Source: Bifidobacterium tissieri (GTDB lineage Bacteria > Actinomycetota > Actinomycetes > Actinomycetales > Bifidobacteriaceae). Taken from it: a stretch of DNA of 64,000 bases. Location of the stretch: contig NZ_MWWV01000004.1 of assembly GCF_002259645.1 (NCBI RefSeq), positions 1-64,000 of the forward strand. The letters run 5' to 3'. The notes beneath the pieces are model-generated. The model saw only the letters and a list, made by a program, of their open reading frames with translations. It was not told the DNA's origin and ran no database searches. Numbering within the stretch: the stretch's first letter is position 1; every line of letters begins with the position of its first letter. The position numbers and the translations under genes are program-made. Shown here piece after piece: positions 46,459-55,594 of the stretch.

Positions 46459-47422
46459 AGTTGTAAGAGCTCCTCATTTCGATGCCATCCGCGGGGATCA
46501 CCATTGTGCCGATACCCTGCGTGGTGAAAATCTCGTTCAGAATGGAGTGCGGCTTACGACCGTCGATGATGTGGGCCTCTTCCACACCACTGTCGAGCGC
46601 TCGCACGCATGCTTCCATTTTCGGCCGCATGCCGGACTCGAGTTCGGGCAGCATGTCGCGCAGATTCTCCACGCCGATGCGACCGATCAGGGAGTCCTTG
46701 TCGGGCCAGTCGGCGTATAGACCGTCGACGTCGGTGAGAATGACCAGCTTACGGGCACCCAGCGCGCCGGCCAGTGCGGCCGCGGCGGAGTCGGCGTTCA
46801 CGTTGAGCACTTCGGTGGGATCGTCCTCGTTCGGAGCGACGGATGACACCACGGGGATGCGTCCTGCGGCGATCAGGTCCTCCACCGCGGAGGCGTCCAC
46901 GCTCACCACATCGCCCACAAGGCCGATGTCGGTGGGCTTGCCGTCGATGATCGGCTTGCGCTGCATGGCGGAGAACAGTCCGCCGTCCTCGCCCGACAGG
47001 CCGACCGCCATCGGTCCGTGCGAGTTGATCAGACCCACCAGTTCCCTGGACACCTTGCCGGTGAGCACCATGCGCACCACGTCCATCGCCTCGGGCGTGG
47101 TGACGCGCAGACCGCCTTTGAACTCGGACTTGATGCCCAATGCCTTGAGCATGTTCGAGATCTGCGGGCCGCCGCCGTGCACCACCACCGGGTGAAGTCC
47201 CACCTGGCGGAGGAACACCATGTCCTCGGCGAAGTTCTGCTTGAGCTTCTCGTCCACCATGGCGTTGCCGCCGTACTTGATGACGATGCGCTGGCCGTAG
47301 AACTCCTCAAGCCACGGCAACGCCTCGATCAGCACCTCGGCCTTCTGGTCGGCGCGCAGATCGGTGTGCACATCGAAATGGAATCCGGGTCCAACCACCG
47401 TTTTCGTCTCTGCCTTAACCAC
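46451..47422 (-). CDS. argB: Acetylglutamate kinase
   Basis: 323 residues from a GTG start. The amino-acid-kinase fold shows [10 protein letters not shown] and [16 protein letters not shown], and [17 protein letters not shown]. The ~25-residue N-terminal helix before this is typical of arginine-inhibited hexameric kinases, so feedback control by arginine is likely. It phosphorylates N-acetylglutamate. Confidence 0.95.
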   Translation of the reverse strand: MVKAETKTVVGPGFHFDVHTDLRADQKAEVLIEALPWLEEFYGQRIVIKYGGNAMVDEKLKQNFAEDMVFLRQVGLHPVVVHGGGPQISNMLKALGIKSEFKGGLRVTTPEAMDVVRMVLTGKVSRELVGLINSHGPMAVGLSGEDGGLFSAMQRKPIIDGKPTDIGLVGDVVSVDASAVEDLIAAGRIPVVSSVAPNEDDPTEVLNVNADSAAAALAGALGARKLVILTDVDGLYADWPDKDSLIGRIGVENLRDMLPELESGMRPKMEACVRALDSGVEEAHIIDGRKPHSILNEIFTTQGIGTMVIPADGIEMRSSYNYV

Positions 47423-47509
47423 AGTTCAGTCCTAGTTCAGTCCTTGTTCGTTCAGTTCGTTATCGTGTCGTGTCCAATGCCGTTGCGGGGTATGCCGATC
47501 CGCTGATCG

Positions 47510-48679
47510 TCACGACTCGTAATCGGCGTTGATGTGCACGTATTCGTGCGTCAGGTCGTCGGTCCACACGGTGGCCTGGCTGTCACCCTCGCCCAAGTCG
47601 ATGTCGAAATGCACCTCGCGCGGGGTCATGTCGACCTCGGAGCGCGGACGTCCGGGCTTGCCACCGTCGCACACGCGCACGCCGTTGACGTCGACGGTCA
47701 CATTGTTCGGGTCGTACGGAGCCACGTCGGCGGGCACGGTGCCGAGAGAGGAGACCACGCGTCCCCAGTTCGGGTCGTTGCCGCACACCGCGCACTTGAG
47801 CAGGTTGGATGCGGCCACGGCACGGGCGCAGGCCAGCGCGGCGTCCTCGCTGGTGGCACCGGTCACGGTCACGCGGATGTCATGGGATGCGCCTTCACCG
47901 TCGCCGATGATCTGACGGGACAGCGATGCGCAGGCCTTGGCGACCATGGCGTCGAATTCATCCTCGTCCGGCTCCACGCCCGAAGCGCCGGATGCCAGCA
48001 GCAGCACGGTGTCGTTGGTCGACATGCAGCCATCCACGTCGATGCGGTTGAACGACGTCTCCACACCGGCCGACAGCGCCTTGCGCGCCTGCTCGGCGGT
48101 CACCTTGGCGTCGGTGGTGATCACGCACAGCATGGTGGCCAGCTGCGGGGCGATCATGCCCGATCCCTTGACCATGCCGCCGATGCGGTAGCCGGCACCT
48201 TCCAGAGCGACCGTCTTCTTCTTGGTGTCGGTGGTCAGAATGGCCTCGGCGGCCAGTTCGCCGGCTTCGGCGGACTCGGACAGCGCGTTGTGCGCCAGTT
48301 CAACGCCGGACAACACGTTGTCAAGAGGAAGGAGATCGCCGATCATGCCGGTGGAGCACACCGCGATGTCGGTGTCGGCCACTCCCAGCAGCGAGGCGAG
48401 CTCGGCGGCGGTGTCCGCCGACTGGCGGTATCCGGCCTCACCCGTACAGGCATTGGCGCAACCGGAGTTGAGCACCACGGCCTTGATATGGCCATCGGCC
48501 ACGACCTTGCGCGACCACTGCACGGGTGCCGCGCAGAAACGGTTGGCGGTGAACACGCCGGCCGCCACGTCAAGCGGGCCGTCGTTGACTACGACGGCCA
48601 TATCCTTCTTGCCTTCCACGGCCGAGATGCCGGCCGCCACTCCACTTGCGGAGAATCCCTTTGCGAACGTCACACTCAC
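47510..48679 (-). CDS. argJ: Bifunctional glutamate N-acetyltransferase / amino-acid acetyltransferase
   Basis: 389 residues from GTG 48679, overlapping the argC stop as GTGA. The self-processing site is seen as KGSGMIAPQLATMLC, where cleavage before the Thr makes the alpha and beta chains and exposes the nucleophile. DGCMSTNDTVLLLASG and CGNDPNWGR are also typical. It recycles the acetyl group from acetylornithine and may also make acetylglutamate from acetyl-CoA; no argE or argA is needed or present. Confidence 0.96.
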   Translation of the reverse strand: MSVTFAKGFSASGVAAGISAVEGKKDMAVVVNDGPLDVAAGVFTANRFCAAPVQWSRKVVADGHIKAVVLNSGCANACTGEAGYRQSADTAAELASLLGVADTDIAVCSTGMIGDLLPLDNVLSGVELAHNALSESAEAGELAAEAILTTDTKKKTVALEGAGYRIGGMVKGSGMIAPQLATMLCVITTDAKVTAEQARKALSAGVETSFNRIDVDGCMSTNDTVLLLASGASGVEPDEDEFDAMVAKACASLSRQIIGDGEGASHDIRVTVTGATSEDAALACARAVAASNLLKCAVCGNDPNWGRVVSSLGTVPADVAPYDPNNVTVDVNGVRVCDGGKPGRPRSEVDMTPREVHFDIDLGEGDSQATVWTDDLTHEYVHINADYES

Positions 48680-49770
48680 GGTGCTACTCCAATCGTCGTC
48701 AGTCCAGTGCTTTCGTCAAGTCCAAGCGCGATGTTCAGCGACTGCACCGCCTGACCGGCGGTTCCTCTGTTGAGGTTGTCGATGGCGCTGAACGCCAGCA
48801 GTCGTCCCGCCTTGCGGTCCACCGCCACCTGAATGTGCGCGGCGTTCGATCCGATGATGTTGCCGGTCGCCGGCAGGACGCCTTCGGGCAGCAGGATCAT
48901 GAAATGCTCGTCCGCGTAGGCCTTCTCCCATACGGAACGGATTTCGGCATCGCTCATGGCAGCCGCCTTCGCGGTCAGCGGGGCGGAGACGGTGGACAGG
49001 ATTCCACGCGCCATGGGTGCCAGAATCGGCGTGAATCCGAGCTTGAAGCGTCCGGCCTGATCAGCGGACAGACCCGCGGCATGGGCGAAGTTCTGCAGGA
49101 TCTCGGGAATGTGGCGATGCGTGCCGCCCACACCGTACGGGACCGCGGATCCCAGAGCCTCGGCGGCCAGCAGGTTGGTGCGCTTGAGGTTCTTGCCGGC
49201 ACCGGAGTATCCGACCACCAGATCGGCCACCAGACCATCGGGCTCGACCAGGCCCTCCACGATGCCGGGCTGCATGGCCAGCGTGGTGCCGGTCACGTTG
49301 CATCCGGGGCCGGCGATGCGCGTGACGCCCTTAAGGTTGTCGCGCTGACGCAAATAGGAGCCGTCGGCAGCCTTACCGCGGATCAGCTCGGGCATGCCGT
49401 ACGCCCAGTGTTCGTAGAAATCCCCGCCATAGTAGTCATCCCAGGCGGACTGCTCTTCGAGACGATGATCGGCGCCAAGATCGACCACCACGCTGTTGGG
49501 GTCAAGCTGGGCGGCCAGCGCGCCGGACGCGCCGTGCGGCAACGCCAGAATGATCACATCGTGACCATTGAGCACTTCGGGAGTGGTGTCCTCTACGGTC
49601 AGATCGGCCAGTTGCGGAATATGCGGCATATGCTTGCCGAGCTTGTCCCCCACCGAGGAATGGCCGGCCACGCAGGTGACCCGCATGTTCGGATGCGCCG
49701 CGAGAATGCGCAACGCCTCCCCTCCTGCATATCCAGTGGCTCCCGCCACCGCGACCGTGTATTGAGCCAT
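48676..49770 (-). CDS. argC: N-acetyl-gamma-glutamyl-phosphate reductase
   Basis: 364 residues from ATG 49770, with AGAGGG six bases upstream (a frame to 49803 would run into the promoter). The Rossmann loop VAGATGYAGGEALRIL and the catalytic Cys in GPGCNVTGTTLA are visible. It is the first gene of the arg operon and reduces acetylglutamyl phosphate. Confidence 0.96.
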   Translation of the reverse strand: MAQYTVAVAGATGYAGGEALRILAAHPNMRVTCVAGHSSVGDKLGKHMPHIPQLADLTVEDTTPEVLNGHDVIILALPHGASGALAAQLDPNSVVVDLGADHRLEEQSAWDDYYGGDFYEHWAYGMPELIRGKAADGSYLRQRDNLKGVTRIAGPGCNVTGTTLAMQPGIVEGLVEPDGLVADLVVGYSGAGKNLKRTNLLAAEALGSAVPYGVGGTHRHIPEILQNFAHAAGLSADQAGRFKLGFTPILAPMARGILSTVSAPLTAKAAAMSDAEIRSVWEKAYADEHFMILLPEGVLPATGNIIGSNAAHIQVAVDRKAGRLLAFSAIDNLNRGTAGQAVQSLNIALGLDESTGLTTIGVAP

Positions 49771-49811
49771 GTCATACCCTCTTTGACTTGCGTTGTTTTG
49801 CAATAGCGCCG

Positions 49812-49850
49812 ATTATACACACTATGCAGACCAATGCATAATTATGCATT
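49812..49850 (-). promoter_or_regulatory. argC operon promoter with tandem ARG boxes
   Basis: AATGCATAATTATGCATT (49833-49850) is a perfect 18-base palindrome matching the ARG-box pattern. A weaker second box overlaps the minus-strand TATAAT (49812-49817). The strong box covers the -35 position. It is a clear ArgR control site. Confidence 0.82.
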
Positions 49851-49912
49851 TCACATAGCAGGCATATTCACACTCCATATGCACCGTGCACTTATATGTA
49901 CCACCGGGATTG

Positions 49913-50623
49913 TTACACCGAGGTTCCGCCGTCCGTGCCGCCAGTGCCGCCGGTCGAATCCAGACCGTACATCTGCAAAACAAGCTGCGTGGGGTCCATG
50001 CCCGTCACCATCAGATACAGGTCCAACGCTGTCACAAGAAGTCCCATGATCACGGCGGCGACAGCCAATCCACGACCCTTCATGTGGAATCGTCCGGTAC
50101 GCCAGATGGAGAACGCGCCGAGAATCACCGGCATCACTGGGATGCTGATCAACGCGCTGACGAAGGCGACGATGGCAGCCGAATCCCATCTGCCATACAG
50201 AGGATTCTGATTCGGATCATTCATATCGATGCCGTTCCAGTAGTCCGGCACATACCCGTTTCCCCGACCACCGTTCGGATACTGCGGATACTGGCGATAT
50301 GGGGACTGTGGCTGGCCTACGCCACGCCAATCGGAATCCGGCGACTGCGGGGAACCCGGCCAACTGGAATATCCATTGCCAGCCCCGGGATTTCCGTCGG
50401 CTCCGTTCATCATGTCATCAGGCGACTTGCCGGACTGGTCCTCCGAACCGTCGGATTTGTCAGGCTCCGGCGCACCATACACGTAAGGATTCCAACCCGG
50501 ATATCGACTGGCCATCTGACCGTACTCGGGCTGGGCATACTGGCCGTACTCGGGCTGATCGACACGCCCGGAGCCATCGGACTGACTCGTATTGTGATCG
50601 GTATTCTGCGGGTTTGAATTCAT
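49913..50623 (-). CDS. Proline/glycine/tyrosine-rich membrane protein (DUF4190-like)
   Basis: 236 residues. The first ~145 are disordered and rich in Gly, Pro, Gln, Tyr and Asp, with a near-repeat QPEYGQYAQPEYGQ. Two membrane segments follow (AAIVAFVSALISIPVMPVILGAFSIW and GLAVAAVIMGLLVTALDLYLMV), joined by the RTGRFHMKGRGL loop typical of DUF4190 proteins, then a Gly/Thr-rich tail. This organisation is common in actinobacterial cell-envelope proteins of unknown function. It is monocistronic between argC and pheT. Confidence 0.72.
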   Translation of the reverse strand: MNSNPQNTDHNTSQSDGSGRVDQPEYGQYAQPEYGQMASRYPGWNPYVYGAPEPDKSDGSEDQSGKSPDDMMNGADGNPGAGNGYSSWPGSPQSPDSDWRGVGQPQSPYRQYPQYPNGGRGNGYVPDYWNGIDMNDPNQNPLYGRWDSAAIVAFVSALISIPVMPVILGAFSIWRTGRFHMKGRGLAVAAVIMGLLVTALDLYLMVTGMDPTQLVLQMYGLDSTGGTGGTDGGTSV

Positions 50624-50686
50624 GTCTTCCTTACCTAGCAGCGGATTTGCATTGTTTCCTGAACATCCACTGTACGACCATACAAA

Positions 50687-50717
50687 AAGGCCCCCAGCAA
50701 ATTCAGCCGGGGGCCTT
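50687..50717 (-). terminator. pheT terminator
   Basis: AAGGCCCCC / GGGGGCCTT with inner GC pairs. On the minus strand it is followed by TTTTTGTATGG. It lies just past the pheT stop. Confidence 0.88.
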
Positions 50718-50726
50718 AGCGAGCGA

Positions 50727-53345
50727 TCAGGCGCGCAGCTGGGCGCCCAGAGCCTCGGCCTTGTCCACGATCGCCTGTCGGATCGCCTCGCTATCGGAGG
50801 AATCCAGCGTCTTGGACGGGGAACGGAAGGTGACGGCGAACGCCAGCGACTTGGAATCCTTGCCCACCTGTTCGCCGGTGAAGACGTCGAACAGTTCGAT
50901 GGACTCGAGGTTCTCGCCAGCCGCCTCGCGGATCACGTCCTCAAGCTCACGGGCGGTTACCGAGGTAGGCACGGTGAACGCCAGATCCTGATGGACCGGC
51001 GGGAACGTGGCGATCGGCTTGGCCTGCACCGGCTTGTCGTCGAGCGCGGGCAACAGCGCCGTGAGGTTGAGCTCCATGGCGGCGGAGTGCTCCGGGAAGC
51101 CCAGTGCCTCGTTGACGTGCGGATGGAACTCGCCCACCTCGCCCACCTTGGTGCCGTCGGGCAGGGTCACTTCGGCGTAGCGGCCGGGATGCCACGATGC
51201 CGGCACCTGATCGGCAGCGGGCTGGCGGAGACGCAGATCGGCACCCAGACGTTCGGAGATGCGGGTGACGACCTCGACCGCGTCGGACCAGTCCACATCG
51301 CGGGACTCACCCAGCCAGCCGGCGTCAACCGCCTTGCCGGTGAGGATGGCGGCCGTGTGCAGCGGCTGATCGGGCAGACCGGCGTCAAGCGCCGCAAGCT
51401 GCTCGTCGGTCGGCTTCACGCCGCCCGGAAGCGCCGGAATGGCCGGAGCGTCCGGATTCCACAGGAACACATGACCGGTCTCGAACAGGCTGACGTTCTG
51501 CAGACCACGACGGATGTTGCGCTGCACGGTCATGGCGAGCGTCAGCAACAGCGAACGGCGCAGGAACGGACGGTCGCCGGCGAGCGGATTGGTGATCTCC
51601 ACGCTGATCGGCTTGATGGCCTTGTCGTCAAGGGCGAAGGCCTTGTAGTCGGCATCGCCGACGAACGGATAGCTCAGCGTCTCCACCAGACCGTACTGGG
51701 CGAGCGTGTTGGAGACCCAGCGCTGACGCTGCTGCTCCAGGGTCAGTCCCGTACGACCGGAGGCCGGGACCGGAGGCACACGCACCGGAATCTCGTCATA
51801 GCCGACGAGTCGAGCCACTTCCTCGACCAGATCGCACGGCTCGGTCAGATCCGGACGCCAGGTCGGAGGCTGCACGGAGAACTCGCCGTTGCCGCCACCG
51901 CCCACGTGGCAGCCGATGTCAGTGAGGATATCGGAGATCGTGTTGGTGTCGAGTTCCAGACCGGAGACTCGCGCCACCTCGCTCACCTTGAAGCGGATGT
52001 CGTGCGGACGCGTGGTGGCATTGTAGTCCACCGGGGTCCTGGAGCCTTCGCCGGAACCGTAGCGGGTGAGCAGTTCGACGGCCATCTCCACTGCCGCAGG
52101 CTGCAGCTGGGTGTCCACGCCGCGTTCGAAACGACGGGACGCCTCGGACGGGGTCTTGTGACGACGCGCGGAACGGGCGATCGACACCTGATCGAAGTGC
52201 GCGGCCTCGACGAAGATGTCGGTGGTCTCGCTGGTGATCTCACCGTACAGACCGCCCATCACACCGGCCAGGCCCAGAATGCGGGAGGCGTGCTCACCAT
52301 TCGGGGAATCGGTGATCAGCAGGTCTTCGGGGCTCAGGTCATGCTCCTTCTTGTCGAGCGTGGTGAGCTTCTCTCCCTCACTGGCGCGACGCACCACGAT
52401 CGGGCCTTCGATCTTGTTCAGATCGTAGGCGTGCAGCGGCTGGCCAAGATCGAGCATCACGTAGTTGGTCACGTCCACGGCCAGGGAGATCGAACGCATG
52501 CCTGCGCGAATCAGACGACGGCGCATCCAATTGGGGGTGGGGGCGTTCGGGTTGAAGTCACGCACGATGCGGCCATAGTAGCGGTCGCAGCCGGGCACGC
52601 CGTGAATCGGATTGTTGTCCTCGACCAGCACCTCCATATCCTTCACCGGGGCGGCACCGTCGACGGGCTTGGCCTCGTGCGGGGCCTTCTCGTTCAGCTC
52701 GATCACCGGATCGGTGAACACGGCCTTGGTGGAGTGGTGGTATTCGCGGGCCACACCACGGTAGGAGAACGCGTAGCCACGGTCCGGAGTGATGTTGATC
52801 TCCAGCACGGGATTGTTCAGGTGCAGCAGCTCCATGGCGTCGTCACCGGGCTGCAGCGCGTCATACTCCTGCTTGGAGAAGCCGTATTCGCGCAGCAGGA
52901 TGATGCCGTCATGGCTGTCACCAAGTCCAAGCTCGCGTTCGGACGCGCACATGCCGTTGGAGATGTGACCGTAGGTCTTGCGCGGCTCGATTTTGAAATC
53001 GCCGGGCAGCACGGCACCGGGCAGCGTGACGACCACCTTTTCGCCGGCGGCCATGTTCGGTGCGCCGCAGATGATGCCACGGGGCACCTTGTTGCCGTTC
53101 TCGTCAGTCTCGTTGAATTCGTCACCGACGTCCACATGGCACCAGTTGATGGTCTTGCCGTTCTTCTGCGGTTCGGGGGTGGCGTCCACCACGTAGCCGA
53201 CCACGATCGGGCCGGTCACCTGGGACTGGTGGATCTCCTCTTCCTCGAGGCCGACGCGCACCAGATCCTTGGCGAGCTGCTCGTAGGTGAGGTCTTCGGG
53301 AATCTCGACATGGTCCTTGAGCCAGTCGATATCGATCATCGGCAT
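50727..53345 (-). CDS. pheT: Phenylalanyl-tRNA synthetase beta subunit
   Basis: 872 residues. The order is N-terminal tRNA-binding (EMAP-like) domain (about 45-160), the B3/B4 editing domain (about 230-400), B5 (about 430-510, FKVSEVARVSGLELD), the catalytic-like core and the C-terminal anticodon-binding FDX-ACB domain (about 780-872, FPPVHQDLAFTVPTSVTARELEDVI). Together with PheS it forms the alpha2beta2 enzyme. It starts 6 bases after the pheS stop, with GGGGGAG upstream. Confidence 0.97.
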   Translation of the reverse strand: MPMIDIDWLKDHVEIPEDLTYEQLAKDLVRVGLEEEEIHQSQVTGPIVVGYVVDATPEPQKNGKTINWCHVDVGDEFNETDENGNKVPRGIICGAPNMAAGEKVVVTLPGAVLPGDFKIEPRKTYGHISNGMCASERELGLGDSHDGIILLREYGFSKQEYDALQPGDDAMELLHLNNPVLEINITPDRGYAFSYRGVAREYHHSTKAVFTDPVIELNEKAPHEAKPVDGAAPVKDMEVLVEDNNPIHGVPGCDRYYGRIVRDFNPNAPTPNWMRRRLIRAGMRSISLAVDVTNYVMLDLGQPLHAYDLNKIEGPIVVRRASEGEKLTTLDKKEHDLSPEDLLITDSPNGEHASRILGLAGVMGGLYGEITSETTDIFVEAAHFDQVSIARSARRHKTPSEASRRFERGVDTQLQPAAVEMAVELLTRYGSGEGSRTPVDYNATTRPHDIRFKVSEVARVSGLELDTNTISDILTDIGCHVGGGGNGEFSVQPPTWRPDLTEPCDLVEEVARLVGYDEIPVRVPPVPASGRTGLTLEQQRQRWVSNTLAQYGLVETLSYPFVGDADYKAFALDDKAIKPISVEITNPLAGDRPFLRRSLLLTLAMTVQRNIRRGLQNVSLFETGHVFLWNPDAPAIPALPGGVKPTDEQLAALDAGLPDQPLHTAAILTGKAVDAGWLGESRDVDWSDAVEVVTRISERLGADLRLRQPAADQVPASWHPGRYAEVTLPDGTKVGEVGEFHPHVNEALGFPEHSAAMELNLTALLPALDDKPVQAKPIATFPPVHQDLAFTVPTSVTARELEDVIREAAGENLESIELFDVFTGEQVGKDSKSLAFAVTFRSPSKTLDSSDSEAIRQAIVDKAEALGAQLRA

Positions 53346-53351
53346 GTGAAA

Positions 53352-54419
53352 TCACTCCCCCATCGCGAACTGTTCGGAGAAACGCACGTCGCCTTCCACG
53401 AGGTCGTGCATATCGTTGATGTCATGACGCAGCAGCAGCGTGCGCTCGATGCCCACGCCGAACGCGAAGCCCGAGTACACGGTCGGGTCAAGACCGGCGG
53501 ACTTGAGCACGTTCGGGTTCACCATGCCGCAGCCACCCCATTCGATCCAGCCGGGGCCGCCCTTCTTGTCGGGGAACCACAGATCCAGCTCGGCACTCGG
53601 CTCGGTGAACGGGAAGTAGCTCGGGCGCAGGCGGCTCTTGGCCTCCGGGCCGAACATGGCCACGGCCAGCTTGTCGAGCACGCCCTTGAGATCCGCCATG
53701 GTCAGGTGCTTGTCCACGGCAAGCGCCTCGCACTGGTGGAAGACCGGGGTGTGGGTGGCATCCAGCTCGTCGGTGCGGAACACACGACCGGTGCAGGCGA
53801 TGTACAGCGGCACACCGCGAGTGATGAGGGCACGGACCTGATCGGAGGATGTCTGCGTGCGCATCACCATGTTGGAGCCCACGAATCCGGCGGCGTCCTT
53901 GGCCTGGTTGCCCTTGATGTAGAAGGTGTCCTGCATCTGACGGGCAGGGTGGTCGGGACCGAAGTTCAGAGCGTCGAAGTCGTACCATTCGGTCTCCACC
54001 TCGGGACCGTCGGCGACCTGCCATCCCATGGAGATGAAGAAGTCCTGCACGTCCTCCATGAGCTTGGGCAGCGGGTGACGCGCGCCGAGCGGATGACGGC
54101 GCACAGGCTGGGTCATGTCCACGGATTCGGCGGCGAGCTTGGCCTTCTCCTCGGCGGCCTTGACCTCCTGCTCCTTGGTTCCGAAGGCACGACCGAAGTC
54201 GGCGCGCAGCTTGCCCATCAGCTTGCCTGCGTCCTTCTTCTGGTCCTTCGGCAGGGCTCCGATTGCCTTGCTGGCCTTGGTCATCGCCGAATCGGCTCCG
54301 GCGTACTGGGTCTTGATCGCCTTGAGTTCCTCCAGGGTGGAGGCGTTCTTGATCTTCTCGATGCCTTCGGCGACGGCTTCCGTCACCGCTTGGGCATCAA
54401 AGGTTGCAACATCTGCCAC
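53352..54419 (-). CDS. pheS: Phenylalanyl-tRNA synthetase alpha subunit
   Basis: 355 residues. An N-terminal coiled coil (about 1-90) precedes the class II catalytic domain with HPARQMQDTFY, TSSDQVRAL, FRTDELDATHTPVFHQCE and WIEWGGCGMVNPNV; the C-terminal GIERTLLLRHDINDM closes motif 3. No T-box leader is evident; a small GTCCCAT / ATGGGAC hairpin occurs at 54465-54491 upstream. Confidence 0.97.
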   Translation of the reverse strand: MADVATFDAQAVTEAVAEGIEKIKNASTLEELKAIKTQYAGADSAMTKASKAIGALPKDQKKDAGKLMGKLRADFGRAFGTKEQEVKAAEEKAKLAAESVDMTQPVRRHPLGARHPLPKLMEDVQDFFISMGWQVADGPEVETEWYDFDALNFGPDHPARQMQDTFYIKGNQAKDAAGFVGSNMVMRTQTSSDQVRALITRGVPLYIACTGRVFRTDELDATHTPVFHQCEALAVDKHLTMADLKGVLDKLAVAMFGPEAKSRLRPSYFPFTEPSAELDLWFPDKKGGPGWIEWGGCGMVNPNVLKSAGLDPTVYSGFAFGVGIERTLLLRHDINDMHDLVEGDVRFSEQFAMGE

Positions 54420-54497
54420 AGGGACACCTTTCCGTTGGCAAAATTACGCTTACACAACAACTGTCCCATACGATTTTGCCCGCATGGGACGCCAAAT

Positions 54498-55400
54498 TCA
54501 CATTGTTCTCATATGACTAGACATAGCCAGCGAGTACAGCAGCACCGCGGCGCTGGTCGCCAGATTCAATGATTCCGCCTTGCCATATATAGGGATGGAG
54601 ACGATGCCGTCGCAGTCCTCGAGGATGGCCTCGTCGAGTCCTCGCGCTTCGTTTCCGAACAAAATCGAACGTACACTGTGCGATTCCGTCTGGCCCTTTG
54701 CCAACAGCCGCGGCAACGGCACGGGGGTCAGCGATTCGGTGCCACGTACATCAGCGGCCAGCACTTCGCCATCATGCTTCCGGTTCCACGTCAGCAGGTC
54801 CGCGACCGAGGCACGAAGCACGGGGATATGGAACAACGACCCGGCGGTGGAACGGATCACCTTGGGACTCAACGGGTCCACGCAGTCGTCGACGAACACC
54901 ACGGCCGATGCGCCGGCGGCGTCGGCGGTGCGGATCACCGTTCCGGCGTTGCCGGGGTCGCGCACCTGCCAGAAGGCCGCGATGGTCAGCGGCGCGTCCG
55001 CGTCATGCTGCAATCTGCCGGGATCCATGTCAACCAGTCGGCCGATCATGCCCTCGGATGACGCCACGGCGGCAATGCCCTGTGCGTCGCCGCTGATCGC
55101 GGCCATCACGCGTTCGGTCACATAGTGCACATAGATGCGACTGCGATCGCCGGATTCGTCGGAGAACACGGTCGAGGCGATCTCCGCGGCGCGCGCGCTG
55201 GCGGTGTTGCCGTCCTCGTCGATTTCGATATAGAGGTCCTGCACGATCTCCGGACGCAGTTCGACGGCCTCCCGCACGGCCTGAGGCGCTTCGATCAGAA
55301 AGCGGCCGGACTTGCGCCGCGCCTTGGTTTTGGCAAGATCGGCCACGCGTCGAATACGTTCGGCGTTTGGATTATCCAGAATTCCCTTGGTCAATGGCAT
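54498..55400 (-). CDS. TrmH/SpoU-family RNA 2'-O-methyltransferase
   Basis: 300 residues from ATG 55400 (GAGGG upstream); a longer frame to 55529 is unlikely. An N-terminal substrate-binding domain (about 1-110, RIRRVADLAKTKARRKSGRFLIEAPQAVREA) is followed by the knotted SPOUT domain with DPGNAGTVIRTADAAG, LFGNEARGL and IPIYGKAESLNLATSAAVLLY. This layout is that of 23S rRNA Gm methyltransferases, but the exact target cannot be read. It is transcribed towards pheS. Confidence 0.9.
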   Translation of the reverse strand: MPLTKGILDNPNAERIRRVADLAKTKARRKSGRFLIEAPQAVREAVELRPEIVQDLYIEIDEDGNTASARAAEIASTVFSDESGDRSRIYVHYVTERVMAAISGDAQGIAAVASSEGMIGRLVDMDPGRLQHDADAPLTIAAFWQVRDPGNAGTVIRTADAAGASAVVFVDDCVDPLSPKVIRSTAGSLFHIPVLRASVADLLTWNRKHDGEVLAADVRGTESLTPVPLPRLLAKGQTESHSVRSILFGNEARGLDEAILEDCDGIVSIPIYGKAESLNLATSAAVLLYSLAMSSHMRTM

Positions 55401-55594
55401 AGCCCTCACTGTAGCCCATCCATACCCCCGACCATTCAGCGGATATTCAGTTTTCTCCCGGTGAACACGACTGACATTGCCGGATCGCTTCGAGGCATCC
55501 GCCAGTGCCCATTCCGACTGCGCAGGCACGCTAGGAACCGTAATCGCGGACGAACGGTTTCCGCGACCCTATCCATGACCCGAGGAAAATCGAT

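Noticed and set aside
50622-54572. Plus-strand open frame of 1316 codons
   Set aside because: It is the antisense shadow of pheT and pheS, a common effect in high-G+C DNA; it has no domain resemblance and no ribosome binding site.
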